Positions 35,801 to 44,174 of a DNA stretch of 64,000 nucleotides are shown here, one piece after another. Source of the stretch: Nonomuraea candida (GTDB taxonomy: Bacteria > Actinomycetota > Actinomycetes > Streptosporangiales > Streptosporangiaceae); assembly GCF_000725485.1 (NCBI RefSeq), contig NZ_JOAG01000037.1, positions 1 through 64,000 of the forward strand. The letters run 5' to 3'. The translations under genes and the position numbers were made by a program. The notes below the pieces were generated by a model. That model worked only from the letters and a program-made list of their open reading frames with translations. It was not told the DNA's origin and did no database searches. Within the stretch, counting starts at the first letter, position 1. Every line of letters begins with the position of its first letter.

Positions 35801-36073
35801 GCCCGCCTCGGCCAGGCCGTTGAGCCGCTCCCTGACCCGGGTGGCCAGCTCGGCGGCGGCCTTGCGGGTGAACGTCAGGCCCAGCACGTTCTCCGGCTTG
35901 ACCAGGCCGTTGGCGACCAGCCAGACCACCCGGCCGGCCATCGTCTCGCTCTTGCCCGAGCCCGCGCCGGCCATGACGACCATCGGCTCCAGCGGAGCCT
36001 CGATGACCGCCGCCTGCTCGGGGGTGGGCGGCAGGATGCCGAGCTTGCCGGCGAGTTCGGCGGGGGTCAGCAC
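32786..36073 (-). CDS. adnB: AdnB-type helicase-nuclease subunit
   Basis: A 1095-residue UvrD-like motor with a C-terminal RecB-family nuclease. Motifs: TPEQAAVIEA, Walker A AGAGSGKSETM (about 32-42), FTRKAAAELA, LLDEYQDTS, GDPCQSIYGWRGA, MTVHASKGLEW and VAVTRAHYHL. The nuclease core is YEVVDWKTGQ near the C-terminus, with an upstream GRMDAVFE. Partner of AdnA in the double-strand-break resecting helicase-nuclease of actinobacteria, which replaces RecBCD/AddAB. GTG 36073 overlaps the adnA stop by seven bases (GTGCTGA). Confidence 0.92.
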   Translation of the reverse strand: MLTPAELAGKLGILPPTPEQAAVIEAPLEPMVVMAGAGSGKSETMAGRVVWLVANGLVKPENVLGLTFTRKAAAELATRVRERLNGLAEAGLVEPGALDTEPAVSTYHAYAARLVTDHALREGLEPTMRLVTPAVSWQLASRVVAMYDGPMDKIELGPPSVTAALLELAGELSEHLRSPADVRRAGEWLEERLAALPGRTTLAQRKPVSVQAARAQLLPLVEAYERLKRAREVIDYGDQMSLAARIAANHKEVGEIERARYSVVLLDEYQDTSHAQLVLLRSLYGGGHPVTAVGDPCQSIYGWRGASSGNLRRFPRDFRTAAGDPAPVRQLSVSFRNGDRVLDVAARVQLPLRMEAREVPVLVPGPNRVERGRVTCAFHETAEDEARWIADGIHKLLGQETAPDGLPWGEKERKKTLALQPQDIAILARKRSQFPALRRALEERDIPVEVVGLGGLLTVPEVNDIVATLRVLYDATAGDALARLLAGPRWRIGPADLRVLGEHARTLARELSDSHREEDPLDQVVADLAEERGSLVDALDELPDREEWLAEFSPLARTRLVALAHELRQLRAHTAQPLPDLISEVERRLGLDIEVAARSGTAGAFAARADLDAFLDAASRFAGDAEDPTLGAFLAYLQAAESEEFGLEAGRVGESNSVKLMTVHASKGLEWPVVVVPGLSQLVSSKGTIATGSIFPATPVMNSRWTENPRKLPYALRGDAADLPRLGGLSKEELAVFDEQCRERDLMEERRLAYVAVTRAHYHLIASGYRWGSATKPLEPSDFLLEIRDTADRVSFWAGELEEGAANPLLAEPAEATWPVTPEGLRYESVLDGARLVEDALAGTLPPDEDDDEPLKPYEEERLRAWERDTDLLLRERELHRRRPATTVELPTKLTVSSLVTLAADPRELARKIRRPVPVKPAPLARRGTSFHKWLETRWDQQRLIDDLELYDEELEEADVRLAELQERFEESEWADRRPVDLEVPFETMIADRLVRGRMDAVFERPDGGYEVVDWKTGQPPRGKKAARAASVQLAAYRLAWSHLAGVPLERVGAAFHYVRANRTVRPVDLLDADGLVALIEKVRLADSGKRASDA

Positions 36074-39000
36074 ACCTGGCCCCCGTTGTCGTTGACCGGG
36101 CAGCTCGCCCTGGCCGCGCAGGTGCGGCAGCCGTCGTTGACCTTGGCCTGGAAGAACGGCCCGGACATGCCGATCGCCACGGTGTCGACCAGGTCCTTGG
36201 CCCAGCCCGGGTCCTTGTCCTCGCCCAGCGCGCCCTGCTTCTGCTCCAGCGCGTCGTTCTTGCCCGCCGCCTTGCCGACCTGCACCAGCGCCGCGCCGCC
36301 CGGCTCGGTCATGCCGTGCCTGGCGAAGGCGCCCAGCAGCGCGGCGAGCTGGTAGACGCCGAGCTGCGGATGGCGCTCGATGTCGCCCGCCTTGGGCTTG
36401 GAGCCGCCGGTCTTGAGGTCGATGATCACCGCGCGGTTCTCGGAGTCGCGCTCGACGCGGTCGACGCGGCCCTTGATCTGGACGCCCTCCGACACCATCG
36501 CCGTGAACGCCTCCTCCAAAGCCACCAGCTCGCGTGGATTCTCCTTGTGCCAGCGCAGGAACTTGCCGATCATCTGCTCGGCCACCTGGCGCTGCTTGCG
36601 GTTGTACCAGACCCCGCCGAAGTCGAGGTCGTTCCAGATCTGGTCGAGGCGGTCGCCCAGCAGGTCCTCGCTGGGCAGGTCGGTGGCCGCCAGGACGGCC
36701 AGGGCGTGGATGATGTTGCCCAGGCCCTGGGCGGTGCTGGTGCCCGCCGCGCCGACCGCCGTCTCCAGCAGCCAGCGCAGGCCGCACTTGGTGAAGCTCT
36801 CGACCGCCGACGGCGAGATGCTCACGACTCCGTCGGGCCAGCTCAGGGGGCGGTCGTCGGAGATGGGGGTCAGGGCGTACCAGTCGTTGGGGTGGGCGCC
36901 CTGCACCCCGGCGGCGGCCAGCCGGGCGAGCTGCCTGGCCGCCTTGAGACGGAGCCTGCGCGGCTTGGTCGGGTCGGTCACCGCGCTGCGCAGGTCGGCG
37001 ACCAGGGCCGGCATGTTGAGCCAGCGGGCCCGGTCGTCCACCGTGGCCGACTCCACCGCGCCCGGCATCAGCTCCGACAGGAACCTGGACGGGCGCTCGT
37101 CGGTGTCCTCGCCGCCCACGGCCGTGACCACCAGCCTGCGCCTGGCCCTGGTCGCGGCCACGTAGAACAGCCTGCGCTCCTCGGCCAGCATCTTGGAGAC
37201 CAGCGAGGTCTTGTTCGGCTCGCCGCCCTCGACCACCTCGACGAGGTCCTCGACGCCCAGCAGCGAGCCGCGCAGCCGCAGGTCGGGCCAGACGCCCTCC
37301 TGCACGCCCGCCACGACCACGACGTCCCATTCGAGGCCCTTGGAGCGGTGGGCGGTCAGCACGCGCACGGCGTCGCCGTCGGGGGCCCGGTCGGCGAGGG
37401 TGTCGCCCGGGATCTCCTGGGCCGCCAGGTCGTCGATGAACACCTCCGGGCCCGCCATGGGCATCCGGTCCACGAACCTGGCCGCGTGGTCGAACAGGGC
37501 CACCACGGCGTCGAGGTCGCGGTCGGCCTGGGCGCCCCGGGGGCCGCCGGCCAGGCTCTGCTCGCTCCAGCGCGCGGCCAGGCCGCTCGCGTCCCAGACG
37601 GCCCACAGGAGGTCTTCGGCGGTGCCGCCCTCGCGCGCGGCCTCCCGGGCGGCGGCCAGGAGCTTGGCGACGCGCTCGGCCGGCAGCGCGACGTGGGGCT
37701 CGACGCGGGTCAGCTCGCGGATGTCCTTGACGGCGGCGACGAGCAGCTCGCCGGACGAACGCGCCCGGAAGGCCAGCCCCTCGACCTCCTCGGCCGTCGC
37801 CTCGGACACCTCCCCGCCGTCCGGGCCTTTCGGCTCGTCGCCGGGCTCCCCATCGTCCGTGCCGGTCGCCTCGGTGGGGTCCTCGGTGGGGTCCTCACTG
37901 GGGTCCTCACTGGGGTCCTCGGCGGGGTCCTCAGTGGGGTCCTCCGTGGGGTCCTCGGTGAAGGCTTCAGTGAGGGCTTCGGTGGGGTCCTCCGTGGGGT
38001 CCTCGGTGAGGGCTTCGGTGGGGTCCTCGCCGGCGGCCGGGGTGCGGGCCTCGCCGGCGGCCACGCTCATGGCCTCGTTCTCGGCGATCTTGAGGGCGCG
38101 GCGGAGGCGGCGTACGCCGATCATGTCGGTGCCGCCCAGCGGCCCCGTCAGCAGCTCCTCGGCCACCCCCTCGTCGAGCTGGGACGGATCCAGCGCCACG
38201 CGCAACATCGTGAGCAGCGGCCGCACGCCCGGCTCCTGCGCGATCGGCACCTCGTCACCGGCGATCATCGTCGGCACCCCGGCGTTGACCAGCGCCCGCC
38301 GCAGCAGCGGCACCTGCCGCCGGGCCGAGCGCACCAGCACCGCCATGCGATGCCACGGCACGCCGTCGATCAGGTGGGCCCGCCGCAGCGTGTCGGCCAC
38401 GATCGCCGCCTCCTGGCTGGTGCTGTCGGCCAGCAGCACGCGCACCTCGCCGGGGTCGGCGTCGGGCAGCGGCAGCAGGTCGCGGTGGCCGTGGCGGAGG
38501 TCGGCACGCCGGTCGGGCCACGCGTCCGGCCAGTCGTCCGGCTCCTGCCCGGGCTCCTGCGTCGGCGCGGGGGCGACCGGCAGCTTGACCGCCACCCGGC
38601 GGGAGGCCTCGATCAGGTCGGCCCCGCTCCTGCGGCACACGCGCAGCGCCAGCACCGGCGCCTCGCGGCCGTCGCGGGTCTTGAACCGCTCGGGGAACTT
38701 CATGATGCCCTGCACGTCGGCGCCCCGGAAGCCGTAGATCGACTGGTCGGGGTCGCCGACCGCCACCAGGTCGCGGCCGTCGCCGGCCAGCTGGCTCAGC
38801 AGCAGCTCCTGCGCCGGGTCGGTGTCCTGGTATTCGTCGACGAAGACCACGTCGTGCGCGGCCCGCTCGCGCTCGCGCACCTCGGGCGAGGCCAGCAGCG
38901 CGGTGGCGGCCCCGACCAGCTCGGCGTAGTCGTAGGTCTCCTCGGGGGCGAGGTCGAAGCGGTCCTGGTAGCGCTCGGCGAAGCGCCCCGCCGCCACCCA

Positions 39001-39582
39001 GTCGGCGCGCCCGTGGATGCGGCCCAGCGCCACCAGGCGCTCGCCGTCGAGGCCGCGCTCGTTGGCCCGGGACAGGAAGTCGCGCAGCTCCTCGGCGAAG
39101 CCGCGGGTCTTGAGCGGCTCGCGCAGCGACTGCGGCCAGTCGGGCGCGCCGTTCTCCAGCTCGCCGTGGAGCAGCCGCCGGATCTCCAGCAGCTGCTCGG
39201 GCCCGGTGAGCAGGCGCGGCGGGGCCTTGCCCGCGAGCACGGACTCGCGGCGCAGCAGCGCGTAGGCGTAGGAGTGGAAGGTCATGGACACCGGCGTGCG
39301 CGTGGTGCGGCGCAGGCGGCCGGTGACCCGCCGGCGCAGCTCCTCGGCGGCCTTGCGGCTGAAGGTGAGGATCAGCACCCGCTCGGGGTCGACGCCGCGC
39401 CGCTCGATGCGGTCGACTACGCTCTCCACGATCGTGGTCGTCTTGCCGGTGCCCGGACCTGCGAGGACGAGGAGGGGGCCGCTCTTGTGCGCGACCACGG
39501 CACGCTGGTGCTCATCCAGCTCAGGGGGCACATCGGGCCCCCCGCTGCTTCTCCGCACCAACCGCCAGGTCTGAGCACTCAC
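36067..39582 (-). CDS. adnA: AdnA-type helicase-nuclease subunit
   Basis: A 1171-residue UvrD-like motor plus an iron-sulfur nuclease domain. Walker A LAGPGTGKTTT lies near residue 42; also FSRKAAEELR, VDEYQDTDPA, GDPDQSIYGFRGA and LTAHRSKGLEW. The nuclease has IIDLKTGGSKPK and the cluster cysteines: one in TKCGLRW and three at the extreme C-terminus (CRTC, ASC). Around residues 515-575 there is an acidic insert of E-D-P-T repeats from 12-bp DNA repeats at 37869-38034. Start taken as GTG 39582; no strong ribosome binding site is visible, so this is approximate. Confidence 0.9.
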   Translation of the reverse strand: MSAQTWRLVRRSSGGPDVPPELDEHQRAVVAHKSGPLLVLAGPGTGKTTTIVESVVDRIERRGVDPERVLILTFSRKAAEELRRRVTGRLRRTTRTPVSMTFHSYAYALLRRESVLAGKAPPRLLTGPEQLLEIRRLLHGELENGAPDWPQSLREPLKTRGFAEELRDFLSRANERGLDGERLVALGRIHGRADWVAAGRFAERYQDRFDLAPEETYDYAELVGAATALLASPEVRERERAAHDVVFVDEYQDTDPAQELLLSQLAGDGRDLVAVGDPDQSIYGFRGADVQGIMKFPERFKTRDGREAPVLALRVCRRSGADLIEASRRVAVKLPVAPAPTQEPGQEPDDWPDAWPDRRADLRHGHRDLLPLPDADPGEVRVLLADSTSQEAAIVADTLRRAHLIDGVPWHRMAVLVRSARRQVPLLRRALVNAGVPTMIAGDEVPIAQEPGVRPLLTMLRVALDPSQLDEGVAEELLTGPLGGTDMIGVRRLRRALKIAENEAMSVAAGEARTPAAGEDPTEALTEDPTEDPTEALTEAFTEDPTEDPTEDPAEDPSEDPSEDPTEDPTEATGTDDGEPGDEPKGPDGGEVSEATAEEVEGLAFRARSSGELLVAAVKDIRELTRVEPHVALPAERVAKLLAAAREAAREGGTAEDLLWAVWDASGLAARWSEQSLAGGPRGAQADRDLDAVVALFDHAARFVDRMPMAGPEVFIDDLAAQEIPGDTLADRAPDGDAVRVLTAHRSKGLEWDVVVVAGVQEGVWPDLRLRGSLLGVEDLVEVVEGGEPNKTSLVSKMLAEERRLFYVAATRARRRLVVTAVGGEDTDERPSRFLSELMPGAVESATVDDRARWLNMPALVADLRSAVTDPTKPRRLRLKAARQLARLAAAGVQGAHPNDWYALTPISDDRPLSWPDGVVSISPSAVESFTKCGLRWLLETAVGAAGTSTAQGLGNIIHALAVLAATDLPSEDLLGDRLDQIWNDLDFGGVWYNRKQRQVAEQMIGKFLRWHKENPRELVALEEAFTAMVSEGVQIKGRVDRVERDSENRAVIIDLKTGGSKPKAGDIERHPQLGVYQLAALLGAFARHGMTEPGGAALVQVGKAAGKNDALEQKQGALGEDKDPGWAKDLVDTVAIGMSGPFFQAKVNDGCRTCAARASCPVNDNGGQVC

Positions 39583-39852
39583 AGCACTAGATTCCACCAG
39601 ACCACAGGGGTAGATCGTGCCGACTTGCCCGCTCTCCCCCAGCAATCCGCCTACGCTATCGGGGCAAATGTGCGTTTTTCTCGTGACACGCCGGGCGCTC
39701 TGTTCGCCGGCAGCGTCACGGTCGCCCGCTCCCGGCCACGCCGCTCACGAGGGGGAACGGCGCCGCGCGAGGCGGTTGTGAGGTCGGGCCGCCTACGCAG
39801 CGTGCGGACCTGTAACGTTGGGTCAACACATCCTCGTGCAGGGGTTGGTCTC

Positions 39853-40434
39853 ATGCGCTGGCAGGTCCACTCTGAGAAGTCGCTCTACCTCGACCAGTGG
39901 CTGGACGTCCGGGTCGCCGACGTGGAGCTGCCCGACGGGCGTCGTCTCGATCACCGGCTCGTGCGCATCGCGCCGGCCGCGGGGGCCGTCGTCACCGACG
40001 ACAAGGAGCGCGTCCTGCTGATCTGGCGGCACCGCTTCATCACCGACACCTGGGGCTGGGAGATCCCGCTCGGGCAGGTCGACGAGGGCGAGCCGCCGAT
40101 GACGGCGGCGGCGCGGGAGGTCGAAGAGGAGACCGGCTGGCGTCCGGGGCCGCTGCGGCCGCTGCTGTCGATCCAGCCCAGCAGCGGCTTCTCCGACAGC
40201 CTGCACCACGTCTACCGCGCCGAGTCGGCCACGCACATCGGGCCGCCCTCCGATCCCTGGGAGGCGGAGCGGGTGGAGTGGGTGCCGCTGCCCCACGTGC
40301 GCAAGCTCGTCGGCAGCGGCGAGATCGTCTGCGGCACCAGCGCGTCGGCCCTGCTCTACGTGGTCATGGAGCGGCTGACCCGCGGGGCCGCGCCGCCGTC
40401 CGGCCCCGGGACGGGAGCCGGCGACCTCTCCTGA
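39853..40434 (+). CDS. Nudix hydrolase, ADP-ribose-pyrophosphatase-like
   Basis: A 193-residue Nudix protein with an intact box: GQVDEGEPPMTAAAREVEEE and TGW following. The N-terminal half (WLDVRVADVELPDGRRLDHRLVRI) resembles the ADP-ribose pyrophosphatase subfamily, but the substrate is not certain. It is divergent from adnA with about 270 bases between. ATG 39853 has GGGGTTGG upstream as the best ribosome binding site. Confidence 0.87.
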   Translation: MRWQVHSEKSLYLDQWLDVRVADVELPDGRRLDHRLVRIAPAAGAVVTDDKERVLLIWRHRFITDTWGWEIPLGQVDEGEPPMTAAAREVEEETGWRPGPLRPLLSIQPSSGFSDSLHHVYRAESATHIGPPSDPWEAERVEWVPLPHVRKLVGSGEIVCGTSASALLYVVMERLTRGAAPPSGPGTGAGDLS

Positions 40435-40472
40435 CCTCCGCAGGGCCAGGAGAGGGCTCTTTCGCGGGCGGG

Positions 40473-43325
40473 TCAGGAGAAGAGCCGGTCCACCACCCTG
40501 GCCGTGGCCTTGCCGTCGTCTCTGGGCGCGAACGTGGCGCGGAAGGCGTCGTAGCGGTCGGCGTGGGCCGCCGCCACCTCGTCGATCGAGCGCAGCGCCT
40601 CGACCACCTCGGCCGACGTCGACAGCAGCGGGCCCGGCGCCTGCTCGGGCAGGTCGATGTACAGGCCCCGCTTGCTGGAGTATTTCGCCAGGTCGTAGCC
40701 GTAGAGGACGATCGGCTTGCCGGTGCTGGCGAAGTCGAACATGACCGAGGAGTAGTCGGTCACCAGCACGTCGGCCACCAGCAGCAGCTCGGCGATGTCG
40801 GGATAGGTGGTGACGTCGCGGGCGATGTCGGGGACGGCGGGCGCGGCCTGCATCGGGTGGGCGCGCACCAGGATCTCGTGGTCGGCGCCCAGCGCCTGGC
40901 GGGCCTTGGCGAGGTCGAGCTTGACCATGGCGTTCTTGCGGTCGTAGTCGCGCCACGTCGGCGCGTACAGCACCACGCGCTTGCCCTCGGCCAGCCCCAG
41001 CCGCTCGCGCACGGCCCGCGCCAGCTCGTCTCTGTCGGGCGAGTGGAGCACGTCGTTGCGGGGCAGGCCGCTCTCCAGGACCTCGCCCTTGTAGCCGAAC
41101 GCCTTGCGCAGCACCGGCGTGGCCCAGGGCGACTGCGACAGCAGCAGGTCCCAGCCGCGCACCTCGGCCGCCTGGCGGTGCCAGATCGGGGGCCGCGGGT
41201 CGCGCTGCATGTGGGGCTGGTCGTTGCCGATGAGCTTGGCCGGCGTGCCGTGCCAGGTCTGCAGCACCACCTGGTCCTCGCGCGCCCTGAACCAGGTCGG
41301 CAGGAACGAGTTGGTGATGACGTGGCGCGACCTGGCCAGCGCCTCGTGGTGCTCGCGGCTGCCGGCGCGGACGGCGGTGGCGCCGCCGGGCGGCACGAAG
41401 GCGCCGTCCTTGACGATCCAGATGTGCTCGCGGTCGTCGCCCCTGCGCAGCCGCTCCTCGTAGATGGCGCGGACGCTGTCGGCGTAGAGGCGGCCGTCGT
41501 TGACGACGTAGACGGTGCTGTCGCGCAGCGGCTCGGTGCGCTGGGCGGGGTAGAAGACGCGGCGCAGCACGTGGGTGCCCGCCACGCCGCGCTCCTGCGC
41601 GGGCCGGTCCTCCTCGGAGGTGATCACCGGCACGTCGAAGCGGGTCGAGATCATCCGGTAGACGTGGCCGCCGAGCGTGCGCGGCTCCTCGTCGAGGCCG
41701 GCCAGCGCCGCGTGGTCCATGCGCAGCGGGACGATCTCGCCGGACGGGTGGCGCAGCGACAGGTTCCAGGTGCCGGAGGCCAGCGGCACGGGCTCGCCGA
41801 AGCGGTCCATGGACGCGGGCTCGACGCGTACGGAGAACTCCTCGCCCGACCGGTCCATCGGCAGCAGGTAGGACAGCCCGGACCGGTGGCGCAACGTGAG
41901 CGTGCGGGGGCCGGGAGCGTCGGGGTAGTGGCCGCGCAGGACCAGCGCGGAACCCTCCCAGACCGCGGAGGTGATCACCGGCCGGATGCGGTGGGCGGAG
42001 ACGACGACCCGGTCGCGGCGGTCGCCGAGCACGGTGATCTCGCGGTCGCCCACGGGCGTGCGGGTCTCGGCCGCGTCGCCCAGCATGACGGAGGCCGCCG
42101 GGTCGCCCTTGGGCTCGACCCAGAGGCGCCGGCCGTCCTTCTCCTGCAGCAGGGCGGGCACGGCGAGGCCGACCACGACCTGCGTGCCGTCGCCCGACGG
42201 CGTGAAGTCGGCGGCGATGCGGTGGCCGCCCAGCCTGGCGTGGCCCTTGGTGACCTGCCGGCCGGGCAGGAAGATCTTCAGCTCCAGGCGGTCGCCGTCG
42301 AGCGTCACGCCGGTCAGCTCGGCCCGGTTGGGCTGGAGCACGACCTGCAGCGCCCGGTCGGAGGTCCAGACGGGCCGGATCCACCAGCCGGGCTTCACCT
42401 TGAGCCCGGCGGGCCGCTCGGGCCGGCCGATGGAGGAGCCGCGCAGCAGGCCGGTCGCCCGCGCGCCCCGGCTCCAGAAGACGATCTCGGCCCGCCACGT
42501 CGTGGCGTCGGGCACGGAGGGCCGGTGGCGCATGCGCCGGCGCACGCCGGACACCACGGCGCGCACCGCGCCGCGCCAGCGCAGCGGCCACGGACTCAGC
42601 TCGGCGGTGAAGCCGGACCAGTCGTAGTTGCAGCCCGGCTCGCGCGCGCCGTGGGTGGCCTCGGGGGCCAGCACGCGGCGGGTGCGCATGCGGATGGGCG
42701 GCAGCCAGCGCGGGCCGCGCAGCACCACGGTCGCCCGGTTGAACCTGCGGCTGCGCACCGACAGGCCGGCCAGGTAGGCGAAGCCGCGCACGCGCAGCTT
42801 GCCGTCGGCCCAGACGATGTCGTCGATGTGGGTCACCGGCACCAGGTCGGCGCGCCGCAGGCGGTAGAGGCCGGCGGGCAGCTCGTCGCGGAAGGGCAGG
42901 TCGGCGTACCAGCTCAGGCCCTTGCGGATGCGCTTGGACGGCTCGGCCGCCGCGGTCACCACCTTGACGAGCGTCTCGCCCTCGACGAGCTCCTCGTCGG
43001 GGCGGTGCTCGATCAGGTGGCAGATCACGCGGCGCGCGACCGGCAGGTCGCGTTTGACGGCCGGGTCGACGCCCGCGAGGTAGGGGCGCACGAGGTCGAG
43101 CATTTCCCGCCGTCGGGGGGCGCCGCGTTTGATCGCCAGGTCCATGCGCGCCCCGAGGGGGCCGCTGAGCGCCTCGGCGTCGAACGCCGCGTCGCGACCG
43201 CCTGGGCCGACCGCTCGCATGACCGCGTCGAAGGGCTCGCCACGATCGCAGAGATCCTGGACAGCCTTCAGGCGGTCGGCGAGCGAATCGCTGCCCTGGC
43301 TCTGGGCTGTGACGCCGGTGGCCAT
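40473..43325 (-). CDS. CDP-glycerol:polyglycerophosphate transferase-type protein
   Basis: A 950-residue protein whose C-terminal 370 residues are a Glyphos_transf (TagF/TarF-like) domain: TWHGTPAKLIG near residue 693, LYAPTWRDY, and VTDYSSVMFDFASTGKPIVLYGYDL. Family enzymes polymerise glycerol- or ribitol-phosphate onto wall teichoic acid. The N-terminal 550 residues are beta-rich, without a GT2 domain. No signal peptide. No other teichoic-acid gene is adjacent in the window, so the polymer made is unknown. Confidence 0.85.
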   Translation of the reverse strand: MATGVTAQSQGSDSLADRLKAVQDLCDRGEPFDAVMRAVGPGGRDAAFDAEALSGPLGARMDLAIKRGAPRRREMLDLVRPYLAGVDPAVKRDLPVARRVICHLIEHRPDEELVEGETLVKVVTAAAEPSKRIRKGLSWYADLPFRDELPAGLYRLRRADLVPVTHIDDIVWADGKLRVRGFAYLAGLSVRSRRFNRATVVLRGPRWLPPIRMRTRRVLAPEATHGAREPGCNYDWSGFTAELSPWPLRWRGAVRAVVSGVRRRMRHRPSVPDATTWRAEIVFWSRGARATGLLRGSSIGRPERPAGLKVKPGWWIRPVWTSDRALQVVLQPNRAELTGVTLDGDRLELKIFLPGRQVTKGHARLGGHRIAADFTPSGDGTQVVVGLAVPALLQEKDGRRLWVEPKGDPAASVMLGDAAETRTPVGDREITVLGDRRDRVVVSAHRIRPVITSAVWEGSALVLRGHYPDAPGPRTLTLRHRSGLSYLLPMDRSGEEFSVRVEPASMDRFGEPVPLASGTWNLSLRHPSGEIVPLRMDHAALAGLDEEPRTLGGHVYRMISTRFDVPVITSEEDRPAQERGVAGTHVLRRVFYPAQRTEPLRDSTVYVVNDGRLYADSVRAIYEERLRRGDDREHIWIVKDGAFVPPGGATAVRAGSREHHEALARSRHVITNSFLPTWFRAREDQVVLQTWHGTPAKLIGNDQPHMQRDPRPPIWHRQAAEVRGWDLLLSQSPWATPVLRKAFGYKGEVLESGLPRNDVLHSPDRDELARAVRERLGLAEGKRVVLYAPTWRDYDRKNAMVKLDLAKARQALGADHEILVRAHPMQAAPAVPDIARDVTTYPDIAELLLVADVLVTDYSSVMFDFASTGKPIVLYGYDLAKYSSKRGLYIDLPEQAPGPLLSTSAEVVEALRSIDEVAAAHADRYDAFRATFAPRDDGKATARVVDRLFS

Positions 43326-43427
43326 GGGGAGGCACCGCCTTTCGGGCCGCCATCAGTGTTGTGCCCATGGTAATGGGCGTCACATGTCACCAATGCGCAC
43401 GATCGGTGAAACCGCAGGTCAGCAGGG

Positions 43428-43742
43428 TTACTGAGAATCGGCTGAACGCCCGTCCCAGCGGGCCTGGCGCATGTCCACCCGTTCGCCGCGCAACGGGGTG
43501 CCCTCCTCGCGCCAGTGGGTCAGGCATCGTCGCAGGTGGTCGGGGGCCGCGGCGGTGCCGTCGGCGTGGACGACGCGCCACCAGGGCACGCCGCCTCCCC
43601 AGGTCGACATGACCTTGCCGACCTGCCGGGGGCCGCCCTCGCCGAGATATTCGGCGATGTCGCCGTAGGACATGACCTTGCCGGGCGGGATGCGTTCGAT
43701 GAGGTCGAGCACTCGCTCGGCGAAGGGGTTCACGGGCTCCAC
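43428..43742 (-). CDS. Alkyltransferase-like (ATL) DNA-lesion protein
   Basis: A 104-residue MGMT-fold DNA-binding domain. The active-site P-C-H-R of true methyltransferases is replaced by PWWR (GVPWWRVV near residue 52), so it cannot accept alkyl groups. ATL proteins bind O6-alkylguanine and hand it to nucleotide excision repair. Helix-turn-helix features (SYGDIAEYLGEGGPRQVGKVM) are intact. Its start overlaps the end of the upstream gene by 13 bases. Confidence 0.88.
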   Translation of the reverse strand: MEPVNPFAERVLDLIERIPPGKVMSYGDIAEYLGEGGPRQVGKVMSTWGGGVPWWRVVHADGTAAAPDHLRRCLTHWREEGTPLRGERVDMRQARWDGRSADSQ

Positions 43743-44089
43743 GCCGCCGGCCCGGCGTCGATGATCTCGTCGAACTTGCCGATCTCCACCACGCCGCCCG
43801 CCTGGGCGACCTCGATCACGCCGTCGCGCAGGACGTACAGCTCGCCGTCCTCGCCCACGAGCCGGGCGCCGAGCGCGGCGGACAGGCGCAGGAGCTGGGC
43901 CACCTGCCAGTCGGAGCCGGGCTCGCCGACGAGCCGGCCCTCCCAGCGGGCCACGGGGTGCACGCCGCCTCCGTGGCCGGTCACGATCTCGTCGGATCCG
44001 CGCAGCTCGAAACCGGCCGGCGCGATGGCCTTCGCGAGCTCCGCGAAGGCGAGTGGCGACTCACGCACCACCCGCAGCTCGTATCCCAT
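43730..44089 (-). CDS. Hypothetical protein upstream of ATL
   Basis: A 119-residue soluble protein starting MGYELRVVRESPL, with a hydrophobic core and several Gly-rich turns. It resembles small actinobacterial proteins of unknown function; I do not recognise a domain. The ATG at 44089 is chosen over an in-frame ATG at 44119 because conserved-looking sequence begins there. It overlaps the ATL gene by 13 bases, so the two are probably co-translated. Confidence 0.65.
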   Translation of the reverse strand: MGYELRVVRESPLAFAELAKAIAPAGFELRGSDEIVTGHGGGVHPVARWEGRLVGEPGSDWQVAQLLRLSAALGARLVGEDGELYVLRDGVIEVAQAGGVVEIGKFDEIIDAGPAAWSP

Positions 44090-44174
44090 GACGGGGGACC
44101 CTAGCGGATCTTCACGCATCGAGAAACCTGTTCGCGAACAGTCGGGTCATCACCGTTGTGCCTGGTCGGGTCCG

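Noticed and set aside
32786-37606. A single 1606-residue adnB extending through the adnA region
   Set aside because: The first 500 codons are Arg/Gly low complexity read out of frame from adnA. UvrD motifs start only after GTG 36073.
36316-40434. 1372-codon plus-strand frame ending in the Nudix gene
   Set aside because: Only the last 193 codons (from ATG 39853) look like protein; the rest is adnA antisense.
43428-43742. Active O6-methylguanine-DNA methyltransferase
   Set aside because: The acceptor Cys is replaced by Trp (PWWR), so it is an ATL protein.
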